From the NCBI RefSeq assembly GCF_026151205.1, contig NC_087077.1, positions 310,001 to 374,000 on the forward strand: DNA of 64,000 bases, given 5' to 3'. This DNA is from Bolinopsis microptera (taxonomy: Eukaryota; Ctenophora; Tentaculata; Lobata; Bolinopsidae). Position 1 is the stretch's first letter. Each line of letters opens with the position of its first letter. Made by a program: the position numbers and the translations under genes. Positions 1 to 15,235 of this stretch are shown piece after piece. The notes beneath the pieces were generated by a model. That model made no database searches. It was not told the DNA's origin and worked only from the letters and a program-made list of their open reading frames with translations.

Positions 1-960
1 CTTAGGTTTACCTTTTTTGGACATCACGTATTCACGAGGAAATTTCATGATGTACTCTTACTCTAGTAGCAGGGTGTTTCTTTGCGTTTCTCGAAATCGT
101 GAGCTCGTCCACAAGCCGATGAATCCTTGAGGGTTTTAAGGCGGATTTCTTGACCTATTTGGGCCTCCACTTTTGTACCCTGTCTATATATTTTGACCAC
201 TTTCGCCAGCATGGTAAGGTCATGTCTCTTTTTGTTACGTCTGCCTTTTCCAATCCACCTCAGCATCTTTATAGCCACGACTGGTATATCCGAGTATTCG
301 TCATTCTTGTCTGTCTGCATACAACTACAGGATAAACTAAGTTCTAGTGCCATTCAGAACATTAATACTAGACTCAATCTTACCATCTTTCTCATCGCTT
401 CGGAAACAACAACTGAGTTAATGTTAGTGTTAAGTGTAAACAAATGTAATGCACAAAGTACACATTTCATGTTGTTATTTCTTACGATATAGATTTTGAA
501 TCAATTGATTAAAATGCTGATAAAATTGAGTCATGGCTAAAGCCAGCAGCATCTAAGCTATTTATGGAGCTTTCAACCGCAACCCGACCGAATTGCATAT
601 TCGTTCAGGCCCTTGAGTCCCTTCACACTTTGTTTCTGTCTAGTTCTAATGTACCGTCACAATAGTGACTTTAATATTATCTTAAAACAATATATATAAT
701 TAATTCAAATAAAGATCAGTTGTTGTAGACACCGATAAAACCACGATTAACGGTGCTAGAACAGATAAAATTGGACAAAATCTGCAATTTGGCAGCGAAA
801 CAAAATCAAAATTGTCGTAAAATTAAATCACCACAGAGGAGGCAAAGTATTTGTGTGCTCGTTATGATCCTCAGCAGTCAGAAGTCAGCAGGTATACACC
901 ATCAACACTTAACATGCACATCGTCGTAGTTTCCAGTTGCAGTGTTTAATGATTATGAAT
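1..960. other. Left flank, no gene recognised
   Basis: AT-rich sequence with short overlapping open frames on both strands (about 60-100 codons near 63-492) that show no motif, splice structure or resemblance I can name. It ends where homology to the inverted-repeat chain begins, at about 961. Confidence 0.5.
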
Positions 961-3070
961 GGGCAACAAGCACCAGGACAGCCCCAGTTGGGAAAGCAAA
1001 TGAATCAATCCCCTTCCAGGGTAAGATGCAGCACCAATCAAGTTTGCACATAGAGAGATTGCCCCACAAACCTGGCCCACAGAGTACCCTGACAGGTCAA
1101 AAGCCAAGACTTACCCCCAGAGGGTATCTGCAGCGGGGCATTTGGACTTGAGACTTTAGATTTTGGCTTTGATGTCTGGTGCGGTCATCACTAACATTTT
1201 TCCCATCAGCACTCTGACATTGATGTTGCCAGAGGTGAAGCACGGCCATTTTGAGGAGTGACGTCTGTAGGAGGCTCCTATTGCTAGGGGTTCATTCAAA
1301 GGTAAGAGTTACGACTGCACTTCGTTTCTCACTTTCACGTCTTGGATGATCTGGTTTCTTTTCTCTGTGTGGGCGGCTCATACAAGGAGGTGGGGGTCCA
1401 GGTGAGTTTTCTGTCAAGTCTTTTTCCGTCTCATTTTATTGAGAATATTGATCAGGGGATGTGCTGAGTGCCCTCTGGCTGCCACCACCGGCGAATTAGC
1501 TTCACCTGAAATGAGTAGAACCATGGTGGGAACGTCTGATTTAGACTGGAAAAAGGGACATTGATTACTTAAAACAATTGTAAACTATATTTTTCATTAA
1601 ATATAGCATAATGGAAAGAATTGCTTTCGATTGAAAACATAATTTAACATAGTAGAAATAAGTGCTTACGGGTGAAGGTTGGGTAGTGGGTGGTGGATGT
1701 TGTTGAATAGATTAGGGTGTATTGATGAGGCCATAAAGTATCGTTTGGAATTGCTGTATGGGTTAGAGGGTGGGTTAAGGGAATTGGGATTCCTGTAAGA
1801 GAATACATGTGGAAAGCTGGTTGAGGGTAAAATAACAATTGTATCGACGAGCTGCCACAAAGGGGATTTTAGACGTAAAGTAAAATAAGTCAAAATCCAA
1901 ATATTTCAGTTATGGCACTCAATAATACAAGTAGTATGAGAGGTTTTTGAAATTGGGTAAAATTAACTGTATTATCATAATGACTATCCAATTAACCACT
2001 GAGCCAAGTACATTTAAATAAAGCTTTACTAATCAATCAACAGCACTATACAAACAACAAATTATTATAATATAAAGCAGTAGGTTGGGAGTCCCCCCCT
2101 GGGATCATATTCGTCCGTAAAATTGTACAGCTGATTATTGTATCATGTAATCAAAAGTAAAGTAAAGTAAAGTAAAGTAAAATTATGACATCACATCATC
2201 CCAACTGTCTACAAAATATCATCGCACTGTGTGAAAAAAATACATATCTAATAAATATTCCCCACCAACATTAATTATTATCAAATACAATATTTAAAAC
2301 ATTCATCACAGAAAACTTTTCAATTTTTTCTCAGCTGTCCCCTGTTTCTCTTTAATCTCTTGGATCACCGATTTTCCCGACAATAACTGAAAATTTTGAT
2401 TTAAGTTTCTGTACTCATCGCTTTATACTACTGCAAATTCGGCTGTGTGGCCCTTCTAATGTGTTTAAAATCAGTTTCCTAGAGAATGAGTTGTGCAATC
2501 CTCAGCACCCAAAGAAGCTGTCCCAGTCATAAGTGATCAACGATTTGGCCAATTGCAAGAATTAATAGCAAACATGGAGATTCGACAGCCTAAAAAATGT
2601 AAAAGCTTGATAAATACAGCTGATAATCATCAACCATAAAAATTTTCGTCTTAACAATCTCTTCCAACTTTTCGACCATATTCCTACTGTTAGGTAATAG
2701 TAATGACTATTCCTGTTTTCATCATTCTTTGTTTTAATTTCAATATTTGATTCATTGAACTTTTCATCCTGCTTCGTATCAGCTGTAAAAATCAGCAAAT
2801 CTATCACCATTTATCATAATTCCATTTCTCAATCATATCCCCTTAGCTGCCATCAGTAGTTAATGAGAGAGTGTTCAGCCATACCCTTTTTCAAACTACC
2901 CATTTGGAACAAAGGAGCCCCAGTATGAAAATGATGCAATCAGTAGCTGCAGGTTTCAGCGGATGAGAGATGAAATAACGGTTCAATTGGAATGCGTAAA
3001 CATGACGAGACCCAAAATGGTTTTTTTGCCCATAACTGTCCATGAAGCATTTTAACCCTACGTCAGGTGG

Positions 3071-3099
3071 TGATTCGGAATCAGCGTCCAAAAATACAC
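3071..3099. repeat. Left turn-around loop, copy 1
   Basis: Unpaired loop of about 29 bases between arms ending CTACGTCAGGTGG and starting CCACCATGACGTAG. It contains gaatcagcgtccaaaaatac in plus orientation, the same orientation as at 15,236-15,261. Confidence 0.7.
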
Positions 3100-4639
3100 C
3101 CACCATGACGTAGTTTAAAATGCTTCCCTGGACAGTTATGGCAAAAAACCATTTTGTCTCGTGACAGTCTTACGCATTCCAATTGAATCCTAATCTCTCC
3201 TCATACGCTGAAACCTGCAGCTCAGATGCATCCTTTTCCATACTGGGGCTCCTTTGTTTCCAAATGTGTAGTTGACAAAGGGTATAGCTGAACAACTCTC
3301 ACATTAAACTACTGAGCATCCTAAAGAGGGATAACTGATGAGAAATGGAATTATGATAAGATGGATAATATGATGAATTATACAGCTATACGAAGCAGGA
3401 TTGAAAGTCAATGAATCAAATATGACATTAAACAAAGAATAATGAAACAGAATAGTCATACTATTACCTAACAGGAGAATATGGTCAAAAGTTTAGGAAA
3501 ATTGTATAAGACGAAAATTTATGGATGCATGATTACAGCTGTATTTATCAAGCTTTACATTATTTAGGCTGTCGAATCTCCCATGTTTGCTATAATTCTT
3601 GACAATTTGGCCAAATCGTTGATCACTTTATACAGGGACAGCTCTTATGGAGCTGAGATGCACAACTCATTCAACGAACTGATTTTAACACATTAGAGCC
3701 GGCACCCAGCCCGAATTTGCAGTAGTATAAACGATGATTAACAGAAACTTTCAATCAAAATTTCAGTTATTAGCGGGAAAATCGGTGATCCAGAGATTAA
3801 AGAAACAGACAGCTGAGAAAAAAATTGAAAAGTTTCTGCTGATGAAATTGATTTTCAATATTGGTATTTGAATAATTATTAATGTTTGGTGGGGAATATT
3901 TAATATATATGTAATTTTCTTCACACAGTGTTCGATGATATTTTGTAGACATGTGTGATGATGTGCAATTCATAAATTTTACTTTACATTTACATTACTT
4001 TACTTTTGATACATGAAACTAAAATCACTGTACAATTTTAACGACGAAATGATCCAGGGGGGACTCCCAACCTACAGCATATAATATCATAATTTGTTGT
4101 TTTGAAAGTGCAGTTGATTAATAGTAAACTATATTATAAATGTATCTTTGTCTCAAGATAAATTGGATAGTCAATATAATACAGTTATTTACCAAATTCA
4201 AACAACCTCTCATAACTTGTATTATTGAGTGACCATAACTGAATTATTTTGATTATGACTTATATACATACTCTAAATCCCCTTGTGGCAAAGCTCGTCG
4301 ACTACAATTGTTATTTCTCAACCACATTCCACAATGTATCTTACCCAAGGAATCCCCAATTCCCTTAACCCCACCCTCTAACCCATACAGCCATTCCCAA
4401 ACGATACATAATGCCCTCATCAAACACCAACTCGAATCATCAACATCCACCACCTCACCTACCCAACCATCCCCCCCTTAAGCAACTTATTTCACAATGT
4501 TTTATATGTTTCAAACGAAAGCAATCTCCTTTATGCTATCTAAGAAAAAATAGTACTAAATAGTTTTTTACGTAATCAATGTCCCCCTTTTTTCCATTAT
4601 AAATCTGACGTCACCCATATCTACTCATATCAGTGCAGC

Positions 4640-7600
4640 TAATTTCGCCGTGGTGGCAGCCAGAGGGCACGCAGCACTCCCCCTGATCAATATTCCAATA
4701 AAATAGCGGAAAAAGACTTGACAGAAACTCACCTAGGACCCCCACCTCCTTGATAGGCCCCACACAGAAAAGAACAGATCATCCAAGAGTGAAAGTGAGA
4801 AACGAAGTGCATCGAAACTCAACCTTTGAAGAACCCCTAGCAAATAGGACCTCCCCTACAACGTCACTCCTCAAAAATGGCCGTTGCTTCACTCTGGCAA
4901 CATCCATTCAAGTCTGAAGGAAATGTTTAGTGATGACAGCACCAGCACATCAACCAAAATCTAAAGTCCGTCAGTCCAAATGCCCCTAGCTGCAGAACTC
5001 TGGGGTAAGTCTTGGCTTTGACCTGCAAGACTGTGGCCATTTGGCACACTCTATGTGCAAACTTGAATGGTGCAGATCTTACCCAGAAGGGATTGAATTC
5101 ATTGCTTCCCAACTGGTGGCTGTCCCTGGTGCTTTGTTGCCCCATACCCAAGACAAAGCAGCATAAGTCGGCTAAGTTAGCAAAATGCATTGCAAACAAC
5201 TTGCTATGCAAACCAATCCTCTGCTGAGGTAATTGAGTCCCTGGAGGGTAATAGTTCGAGCAGAAAATGAAGTCATATCAACCCAACGCCACGACTGACT
5301 TCATTTGCATCAATACAACATGCAGCTGACAGAGCTGACCCAAAACATAGCAATCCTTACAGTACACTCCTAACCTCCTCCTCCTCCTCAAATGAAGGGG
5401 GGTGGGGGAACTTAACGATCCCCAAACCACCACAACCCCCAAGGAGGGCCCCAATTCAATAAGAGTGTCAGTTCATTCAACCTGGTACCTGATATAAAGA
5501 CATGGAAAACACATCTAGAAGACTACATCACAGAGAAAGAAGAGAGCGACCTCATGAACATGCTACAGATTTTAATTCCAACTCGTCAGAATTCTCTTAA
5601 GGGCAAAGAAATTACTTCAATATGGAGAGCACTACAAGTACATGGGTTCAAAGTCAAACCCTTTGGTGATGCTGAACCCATCAAGAAACTGATGGAGCGT
5701 CTCAACACTGAGTATGGTTCTTCACACCAATAGAAAGGCCAACCACTACAGACTAAAACTCTTGCCTAGTGAACATTATGATGAAAGGAGTCAACCTCCA
5801 AACACGCAGAGAATGAGGGGGATTATTGACCCAAAGTCATCTAGCTTCACATAATCTCTGGGATCCCACGTCCACCTTCAGTTTAGAACTTACAGTCCTA
5901 CAGAAACAGAGAATGTCAAATGTAATAGCAAAGCATGTACCAGATGAATAGCATAGTCAAGACTTCTTCAAACACACCATCAAAAAGAAGATGATGATTC
6001 CCTGGTCCCTGACGGCAATCGCTTTCAGTCTAACATTAGGGCCATCCATTTGGTCAAACTTCCACTCACCTATTCTCATAGGGGAATCTAACTTTGGGCC
6101 GATAACATTCGGAGCGCAAAGGTAAACTTGGTTGAAGCGACCCCTGGCCTCAGAATCTTGGGGCTCCTACAATAGACTCAATAACCCACTATCAATCACT
6201 TCAAAACCGTTACTGTTGTGCTAATGGGTGGGCACTAATGACCTTAAGAACAAAGTTACAGACCAAAAGGTCAAAGAACTTTTAAGCAATATAAAACAAA
6301 ACATAGTCCTATAAGAAGTACAACCCTAAATGTAAAATATTCATATCCAGTAACTTACCCACAAAATCACACGACAAGACGTAGAATTTTTAATGTTTAA
6401 ATAGATTTAATGCTGAAGATTTTATGCCAGTGTACCTTAAAGTTTATCCTAGTTGAAGGGTTTATCATTTTGTTCCTAACAAGCGAACAAATCATTTAAG
6501 ATTATGATCTCAAACAGATGTTGGAGATGAACTCCATCTCAATAGAAAAGCACCAGCATCCTTGATGTCCAATTAAAAACGCGCATCTTTCAATTTAAAT
6601 CTAGTAAAAACTAAATTATCAGCATAAGGTTATATTCCTAACTGCACTCAGAGGTGGCCCCCAAACCCTGTATAGATAAATAGACTCATCAATCAAACGA
6701 GAAATCTGCACTGCTGCAACAAAAACGTCCTTATTGGGTCAAGATACTTGGAATGTCAAATATGTCCCAAAATACTCACAACATATGCTTCAAAAAATTC
6801 AACCTTAGCCATAGGAGGCTCTGACACTTATGTACCAACTGCTTCAGTATTAGTGTCATGATTACAATCCTTTAAGGAACTCATAGGACTTGACAAAGAG
6901 TCCTGAATGATAAGTCTCACTCAGAAGACTTCCTGGAGTCTTTTGACTGTATTAACCATGCATCCACAAGTTTTAGAAAACTGTAAGAATTACAAAACTT
7001 AAATCATTCCATGAAAAAGGTCCCTAATAACTCTGATTTTAGCACAATGTTCTACAATATAGATGGAAATCTATCCAACTTTGACTCCTTATTCTGCAGA
7101 AATGAGCATGCAAAACTTACATACTCAGCTATTGCTCTGGGCGCTGGGAAACAAATGTTACTCAAACAATAGGGTGATCTGTACAAATTAAGCAACTACT
7201 CCATTTCTATAATATAAAATCAATAAAACAAAAGGGACAAGGTGTCCGTTTATATATCCACTGTTCCTTCAATGCCACCAATAAACGACAAGCTTACAGT
7301 ACACCTAAAAACCTTGAATCACTCGTTGCTACTGTCAATAAAGGAGTGAAAAAGTTAATGGTGGGTGTGGTTTTATAGATCACCCAATGGGACTCGAAAG
7401 AGTTACTCAATGAGAAGAACACCTGAAGTCACTCATCCTCCCAAAGACATAAAATCTATAATTTTGGGAGACGACAACTTGACCTCTAAAGAGAATAAAT
7501 CCCACAACTCAAAAATTTGAAACTTTTGTTTCTTTCCATTGGGAATTCTTTCGCTCATCTCATTACCAACTCATTCCCCAACATTCACCAACAATTCCGT

Positions 7601-9163
7601 ATAGACAATATACTCACCAATGACATTGAACCGTTCCACGATGTCTGGGGTAATTGAAGGACATGAATTCCCCACCAAAACCTATCATAGCCCTTGTTCA
7701 ACCTTTGCATGCCTAAGAACGAAACTTCTTCTACCAAAACTACTCCTAACACTACAGCTTCTCCAAGAAAAAATTTTGATACTTATAATTAACAGACCTT
7801 GATCAAAGAAGATATCCTGTGCAAACAGTACCACTTTGAAACCTTCTTTGACATCTTTCACACATACAATGACTCTAACTGCAAACTAGATAAACCAAAG
7901 TCCCTCCAAAAGAAATCCATTAACAATCCTTGGATGACAATGGAATTTTCAGAAGCTATTTCAACTAAAGAGGAGCATATGATGACTGGGATAGCCTCGA
8001 AAAAGTCAAAAGAATTTATTCCAATGGGAAATATTGATCTTCACACAAAATTTTCAAACTATCGACGATACATAAAAGTGTAATAAAAAGTCAAAAAAGA
8101 AATATTACTGTCTAAATTAGGATCATCAATGGAACAGCAAAAAACTTGGAGTTTATCCAATGAATTAAGAGAAATGCAAAAAAACCATAAAGCCTCAATT
8201 CTGTGTCGACGGAGTACGCATCACAAACGTAGACTCCTAGCCAACAAATGTAATGAGTACTTTGCCTCATAGCGTCGAATTGAATGAACCAGTGATGGGA
8301 AATGAAAATTGGAGCCCACTTCCTTACATTTGTTTGAATTGTTACCAAAACCAACCCTAATTGCAATGTACTTAACACTGCACTGAAGTGAAATATCTCA
8401 TATCTTTTCTGAGCTACAAATTGGCAAAGCAAGTGCTTTCCCCATCATGTTTATTAAAAGGCATCACACATTGCTCAGCCCAGTGCTTTCCATACAAATC
8501 AACAACCATAATGTCAACAGATGCTTTCCTGCCATCCTTAAGATAGGTAAATTACCCCTCTAAAAAAAGATAACGAAGAACACATACACAATTATCGTCC
8601 AATTCCACTCGCCCAATTTTCGGTAAAATTTTTGAAAATGTATCCTACTCACGGCTTTATGGTGGTCCCTTCGAGTCAGGGGAAAACTGCACGATACCAG
8701 TTTGGGTTTCCGAAAGGGTCAGTCTCAACTCACATGCACACTTTTTACCCAACTACTTATTCACCACATTCAGCAGTACTCAAAGCCGGTAAAGCATGTT
8801 TTAGATCTTATCGACCTAAGTAAAAGCATTTTGATAACAATATTCACTCAATACTTCTCAAAAAATTAAACACATACGGATCAGAGGACGGGCACACAAA
8901 ACTCCAGAAAGTTTCATTTTCCGACCGTAAACATATGTTGGTGCTCTTGAAATATCTGTACTCTACCTGTGCTTTTTGGAGTGCCACAAGGGAGCCTGCT
9001 TAGGGCCCCCTTCGTTCTAATTACATAAACGATCTTACAAACTCTGAAAAGAACTATAAATTTTTGTTCTATTTGCTGATGACACAAATATCTTTGTCGC
9101 TGCAAAAAGTAAAAACCTAGCAATGACAAAAAAAGCCATGAGTCCTAAATTCCGTACAAACCG
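4640..9163 (+). pseudogene. LINE family A, plus leg (ORF1, endonuclease and RT fragments, frames broken)
   Basis: A non-LTR retrotransposon read 5' to 3'. About 4,790-5,230 encodes an ORF1-like piece with a Cys-rich PHD-like stretch, seen in shifted frames (TCK-C then H/LCANLNGADLTQK). About 7,500-8,083 is the endonuclease tail and linker, including the typical NNPWMTMEF and NYRRYIKV phrases. About 8,160-9,160 is the reverse transcriptase, with the FADDTNIF region at 9,065-9,095 in broken frame. Frames break every 100-300 bases by one-base indels. Matching stretches at 20,355-20,690 and 23,050-23,750 are open, so the breaks here are probably read errors, not decay. The leg stops in mid-RT at the turn-around. 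Confidence 0.65.
9100..9161. repeat. Right turn-around loop inside the RT
   Basis: The plus arm ends CTTTGTCG at 9,099 and its complement restarts CGACAAAG at 9,162. The 62 bases between continue the LINE in plus sense (compare 23,687-23,748) and have no counterpart in the minus leg. No recognisable sequencing-adapter sequence is present. Confidence 0.7.
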
Positions 9164-12100
9164 ACAAAGATATTTGTGTCATCAGCAAATAGAACAAATT
9201 TAGGTTTCGTTTCAAGTTTTTGTAAGAATCGTTATGTAAAGTAGGAACTGAAGGGCCCTATGCAGCTCCCTGTGTGGCACTCCAAAAAGAGCACAGTAGA
9301 GTATCAGATTATTTCACGTGAGCACACCAACATATTGTTTACGGTCGAGAAAGATAACTTCCCAGGAGTTTGTGTGCCCGACTCTGATCCGTAATGTGTT
9401 TTATTTTTTTGAGAAGTATTGAGTGATCTATTGATCACATCTTTACTTTAGAGTCGAAAAATTCTAACACAAGATACCGCTTTGAGTGACTGCTTGAGAA
9501 CTGATGGTGAATAGAGTAGTTGAGTGCATGTGATGTTGAAATGACCCATTCGGAACCCAAACTGGCTATCGTGCAGAAATTCCCTGACTCGAGAGAGAAC
9601 CATAAGCCGTGAGTAGATAACCTTTTCAAAAATTTTACCGAATTGGGAGAGTGGAAATTGACGATAATTTTGTAAGTTGTTCTTCGATATCTTTATTGTA
9701 GATGGGCTATTTTTACCTAACTTAAGGATGGCAGGAAAGCATCCTGTTGACAGTAAGGTTGTTGTATTGTATGGAAAGCACTGGCTGAGCATGTGAGAGG
9801 CCTTTTTAATAAACCCTGAGGGGAAATCACTAGCTTTGCCATTATTGAAGCCAGAAATGATATGAGATATTTCACTCGCAGTGCCGTCAGTTACGTACAT
9901 TGAATTTGGGTTTTAGTTTTTGTAAACCAATTCAACAAATGAAGGAAGTGGATCAATTTTCATTTCCCCATCAACTTGTCATTTCAATTTCGACGCTAGT
10001 GAGGCAAAGTACTCATTAAATGTTTGGCTATGAGGTCTATACTTCAGAGATGCGTACTCCGTCGACACAGAATTGAGGCATTATGTTTTTTTTGCATTGT
10101 TCCTCTTAAATCATTGATAACTTCCCAAGTCTTTTTGCTGTCTCCTTGATGATCCATAACTTAGTACAGTAAATATTTCTTTTCTTGACTTTTATACACC
10201 TTAATACATCGACGATAGTTTGAAAATTTTGGTGAAGATCAATATTTCCATCTGGCCTAAATCTTTTTGAGTGTGTTCTTTTTCGAGGCTATCCAGTCAT
10301 CATACAGCTCCTTTTAGTTGAAATAGCTTCTTCTGAAATTCCATCTGTCATCCAAGATTGTTAATTGGATTCTTTTGGTGAGACTTTGGTTTATCTATTT
10401 GGCAGTTAGAGTCAATTGTATGTGTAAGATGGGGGGTCAAGAAGTTTCAAAGTTTGGTACTGTTTGCCAGGAAATCTTCCTTGGATTCAAGTCTGTAATT
10501 ATAGTATCAAAATTTTTCTTGGAGAAGCTGTAGTGTTGGAGTAGCTTTTGGTCAGAAGTAGTTTCGTTCTTAGGCATGCAAAGGTGTGAACATGGCTAAG
10601 ATTGGTTTGTGGGTGGAATTCATGTCATCACTACCCCAGCATCGTGAACGTGTTCAATGTCATTGGTGAGGATTTGTCTATCCAGGAATGTGTGGTGAAT
10701 GTTTGTGGAATGAGTTGGTAGTAAATGAGATGAGCGGAAAGAATCCAATGAAAGAACAAAATTTCAAATTTTTTGATTGTGGGATTTGTTCTCTTTCGAA
10801 AGGTCAAAGTTTTTAGTCTCCAAATTAAGATTTTATGTCTTTGGGGAAGAGATGGTCTCAGTGTGTCAACTCATTGAAAACCTCTTTCGAGTCCCCATTG
10901 GGTGATCTAAAAACCACAACCAACATTAACTTTTCACTCCTTAAATTGGACAGTAACAAAGAGTGGATTCACGGTTTTTTAGTTGTACTGAAAAGCTTGT
11001 CGTTAATGGTTGCATTGAAGGAACAGTGGAATATATAAACAGGACAAAACCTGTTTTCCCATTGTTTTATTTGAATTTTAATCATTATAGAAATGCAGTA
11101 GGTTGCTTAATTTTGGACAGTCACCTTTGTTTTGATTAACAATGTTTCAGCCAAGAGCAATAGCTGAGTAAGTAAGTTTTTGCATGCTCATTCTGCAGAA
11201 AAAGGAAGATCAAATTGGATAGATTACCATCTATATTTGTATAACATTGTGCAAAATCAGGTTATTAGGGACCTTTTCATGGTACTGATTTAAGTTTGGT
11301 ACCTCTTACAGTTTTCCAAAATGGTGGATGCTTGGTTTAATACAGTCAAATGACCCCAGGAATCATCTGAGTAGAACTTATCACAACTCATTGTCCAAGT
11401 CCTATTATTCCTTAAAGGGAATTGTAATCACGACACTCATACTGAAGCGTTGGTACATATAAGTGTCCAGAGCCTCCTGGCTAATTTTGCATTATTGAAG
11501 CAATAATTTGTGTAATTATTTTGGGACAAATTGACATTCCAAGTAACCTTGACCAATAAGGACGTTTTTGTTGCAGCATCGCATAATTTCACGTTGATTG
11601 ATGGAGTCATTTTATCTATACCGGGTTTGGTGGGCCACCTCTTGAGTGCGTTAGAATATAACCACTGCTTGAATATTTAGTTTTACTAGATTTAAATTGA
11701 AAGATGCAGGCGTTTTAATAGGTACAACAAGGATGGCTGGTGCTTTTCTATTGAATGGAGTTTCATCTCCAACCATCAGTCTTGCAAGATCAATAATCTA
11801 AAAGATTTGTTCGCTGTCAGGAACTTGATAAAACCGTCAACTAGGATAACTTTAAGGTCACAACTGGCATCAATACTTCAGCAATAAATCTAAAACATAA
11901 AAATTCTACGGTTCTTGTCGTAGTGGATTTTGTGGGAAGTATGGACATAAGAATATTACATTAGGGTTTGAACACCTATCGACTAAGTTTTTGTTTAATT
12001 TGCTTATTAAAGTTCTTTGTACCTTTTGGTCTGTAACTTTGTCTTAAAGGTACATTAGTGCCCACCATTAGCACAACATTACGTATGAATGTGCATGATA

Positions 12101-13600
12101 GTGGGTCTATTGGAGGTCTATTGTAGGAGCCAAGATCTGAGGCCAGGTCGATTCAACCACTTAACCTTTGCCGCATTCCGAATGTTATCGGCCCAATCCA
12201 AAGTTGAATCTCCCTATGAGAATAGTTGAGTTGAAGTTTTGAACCAATGTGGCCCTGAATGTTAGACCCTGAAGCGGAATGCCGTCGGACGAATCATCAT
12301 CGTCTTTTGTGATGGTGTGTTTGACGAAGTCTTGGGACTATGCTATTCATTGGTACATGCTTCTGCTATTACATTTGACATTCATTGTTTCGTCAACTGT
12401 AATTCCCTACATGGAAGGTGACGTGGGATCCCTAGAGATATGGTGAAGTAGATACTTTGGGTCAATATCCCCCCTCTTTGTCTGCGTGTTCTGGAGAGTT
12501 CTCCTTATCATCATACATGATTCATCTAGGCAAGAGTTTAGTCTGTAGTGGTGCCTTTCCTCATGGTGTGAAGAACCATACTCATTGTTGAGACGGCTCC
12601 ACAGTTTCTTGAGTGTTTCAGGCATCACCAAAGGGGTTTTGCTTTGAACCCATGTACTTGTAGTGCTCTCCATATTGTAGTAACATTTCTTTGCCCCTCT
12701 AAACTAATGAGAATTCTGCGATTTGATTCTGTATCATGTTTCATGAGGGCGCTCTCTTCTTTCTTCTTGATGTATCTTGTAGATGTTTTCCATGTGCGTT
12801 ATATCAGGCACCAGGTTGACTGAACGACACTTTCCTACTTGAATGGGGGCCCTCCTAGGGGTTGTTGGGGGTTTGTGGGGATCGTCGTCGATCATTTAGG
12901 AGGAGGGACGGTTAGGAAGTGTTCTATTTAAGGATGCTATGTTTTTGGGTCAGCTCATGCAGCTGATTTGTATTGAAGAATAGAAGTCAGTCGTGGGTTG
13001 GTGTGATATGCTTCATTTTGCTGCCGACTTAACCGCCAGGGACTCAATTACCTCAGCCGAGATTTGGTTTTTGCATAGCAAGTTGTTGGCAAATGCATTC
13101 TAACTATCACAACCGACTTATGCTGCTGCTTTGTCTTGGTAAGGGCAACAAGCACCAGGGACAAGCCCCCAGTTGGGAAGCATTGAATCCATCCCCCTTC
13201 TGGAGTAAGATCAGCACCACTTCAAGTTGCACATAGAGAGTGCCAAACCTGCCACAGTCCTTACAGTCAAAATCCAAGACTTACCCCCAGAGGTTCTGCA
13301 GCATGGGCATTTGGACTTGACGACTTAGATTTTTGGCTCATGAGTGCTGTGCTGTCCTCACTAACATTTCCTTCAGACTCTGACATTGATGTTGCCAGAG
13401 GTGAAGCCACGGCCATTTTTTGAGGAGTGACGTCCTGTAGGAGGGCTCCTATTGCTAGGGGTTCTTTCAAGGTAGAGTTTACGACGACTTCGTATTCTCT
13501 CACATTTCACTCTTGGATGATCTGGTTCATCTCTGGTGTGGGGGCTCATCAAGGAGGTGGGGGTCCTAGGTGAGTTTCTGTCAGTCTTTGTCCGCTCATT
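9162..13600 (-). pseudogene. LINE family A, minus leg (RT, endonuclease and ORF1 fragments)
   Basis: Reverse complement of the plus leg. The longest open piece, 9,448-9,900, encodes about 150 codons of the RT N-terminal part: HIISGFNNGKASDF, the LSQFGKIFEKVIYSRL motif and the FGFR box. Further 5', pieces at 12,407-12,673 (TWVQSKTPLVMPETLKKLW) and 13,267-13,503 (SEGNVSEDSTALMSQKSKSS) match the ORF1 pieces of the other legs with indels. The copy is not a coding gene as it stands. Its value is as an independent reading of the same element. Confidence 0.65.
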
Positions 13601-15235
13601 TTATTGAAGAACTATTGTTCAGGGGATGTGCTGAGTGCCCTCTGGGCTGCCCACCACCGGCCGAATTAAGCTGCACCTGAAATGATAATCATGGGTGACG
13701 TGTCTTGGATTTAAATGGAAAAAGGGGACATTGATTACTTAAAACTTATTTAGTAACTATTTTTTCATTAGATATAGGCAAAGGAAGAATTGATTTCGAT
13801 TGAAACATAATATAACAAGGAAATAAGTTGCTTAAGGGGTGGAGGGTTGGTTAGAGGTGAGCGGTGTGGATGTTGTTGATTAGATTTTGGTGGTTTGATG
13901 AGGCAATTAACGTTTGGAATTGCTTTAAGGGTTATAGGGTGGGGTTAAGGATGGGGATTCCTGGTAAAGGATACATTGGTGGAAAGCTGGTTGAATAAAT
14001 AACAATTGTAGTCGACGAGCTTGCCATAAAACAAGGGATTAAGTAAAGTAAAATAGTCAAATCAATAATTCAGTTATGTCACTCAATAATACAAGTTTGA
14101 GAGGTTGTTTGAATTTGGTAAAATAACTTGTATTGATAAAATACTATCCAATTAATACCACTGAACAACGGTCACATTTAAATAAAGTTCACTAATCAAT
14201 CACAGCACTTTACAAACAAAAATAATTTATATTATAAGCTAGTAGGTATGGGATCCCCCCCCGAGGATCATCTCTGTCCGTACAATTGTACAGCTGATAT
14301 AGCTATCATGGTCAAAAGTAAAGTAAAGTAAAATAATATAATTTATGACATCACAATCATCACACATCGTCTACAAAATATCATCGCACTGTGTGAAAAA
14401 TACATATATAGAAAATATTTCCCCAACCAACATTAATGAATTAATCAAATACAATATTTAAAAACAATTTCATCAGCAGAAAAACTTTCAATTTTTCTCA
14501 GCGTGTCTGTTTCTTTAATCGCTTGGATCACCGATTTTCCCGACTAAAAACTGAAAATTTTGATTTAAGTTCTGTTAACTCACAGCCTTTATTACTACAG
14601 CAAATTCGGCTGGGGTGCCGGCTCTAATGTGTTAAAAATCAGTTCCTTGAAAGAGTTGTGCATCTCAGCACCCAAAGACTGTCCCTGTCCATAAAGTGAT
14701 AAACGATTGGCCAAATTGTCCAAGAAATAAAAGCAAACATGGGAGATTCGACACCTAAAATAAGTAAAAGCTTGATAAATACAGCTGTGAAATCAGCAAC
14801 CCTAAATTTTCGTCTTAATACAATCTCTTCCAACTTTTCAACCATATTTCTAACTGTAGGTAAAAGTATGACTATTACTGTTTTCATGTCATTCTTTGTT
14901 AATTTCATATTTGATTACCATTGACTTTCATCCTGCTTCGTATCAGCTGTAAAATCACATATTAATCACATTTATCATATCCCTTTCTCAATCAGTATCC
15001 CTCTTAGGATGCCATCAGTAGTTAATGAGAGAGTTGTTCTGCTAAACCCTTTGTCAAACTACACATTTTGGAACAAAAGAGCCCAGTCGAAAGGAATGCA
15101 TCTGTACTGCAAGGTTTCAGCGTATGGAGATGAAATACGGATCAATTGGAATGCGTAAGACTGTCACGAGACCAAAATGGTTTTTGCCCAGAAATGTCCC
15201 ATGAAGCATTTTAACCCTACGTCCCATGGGGGGTG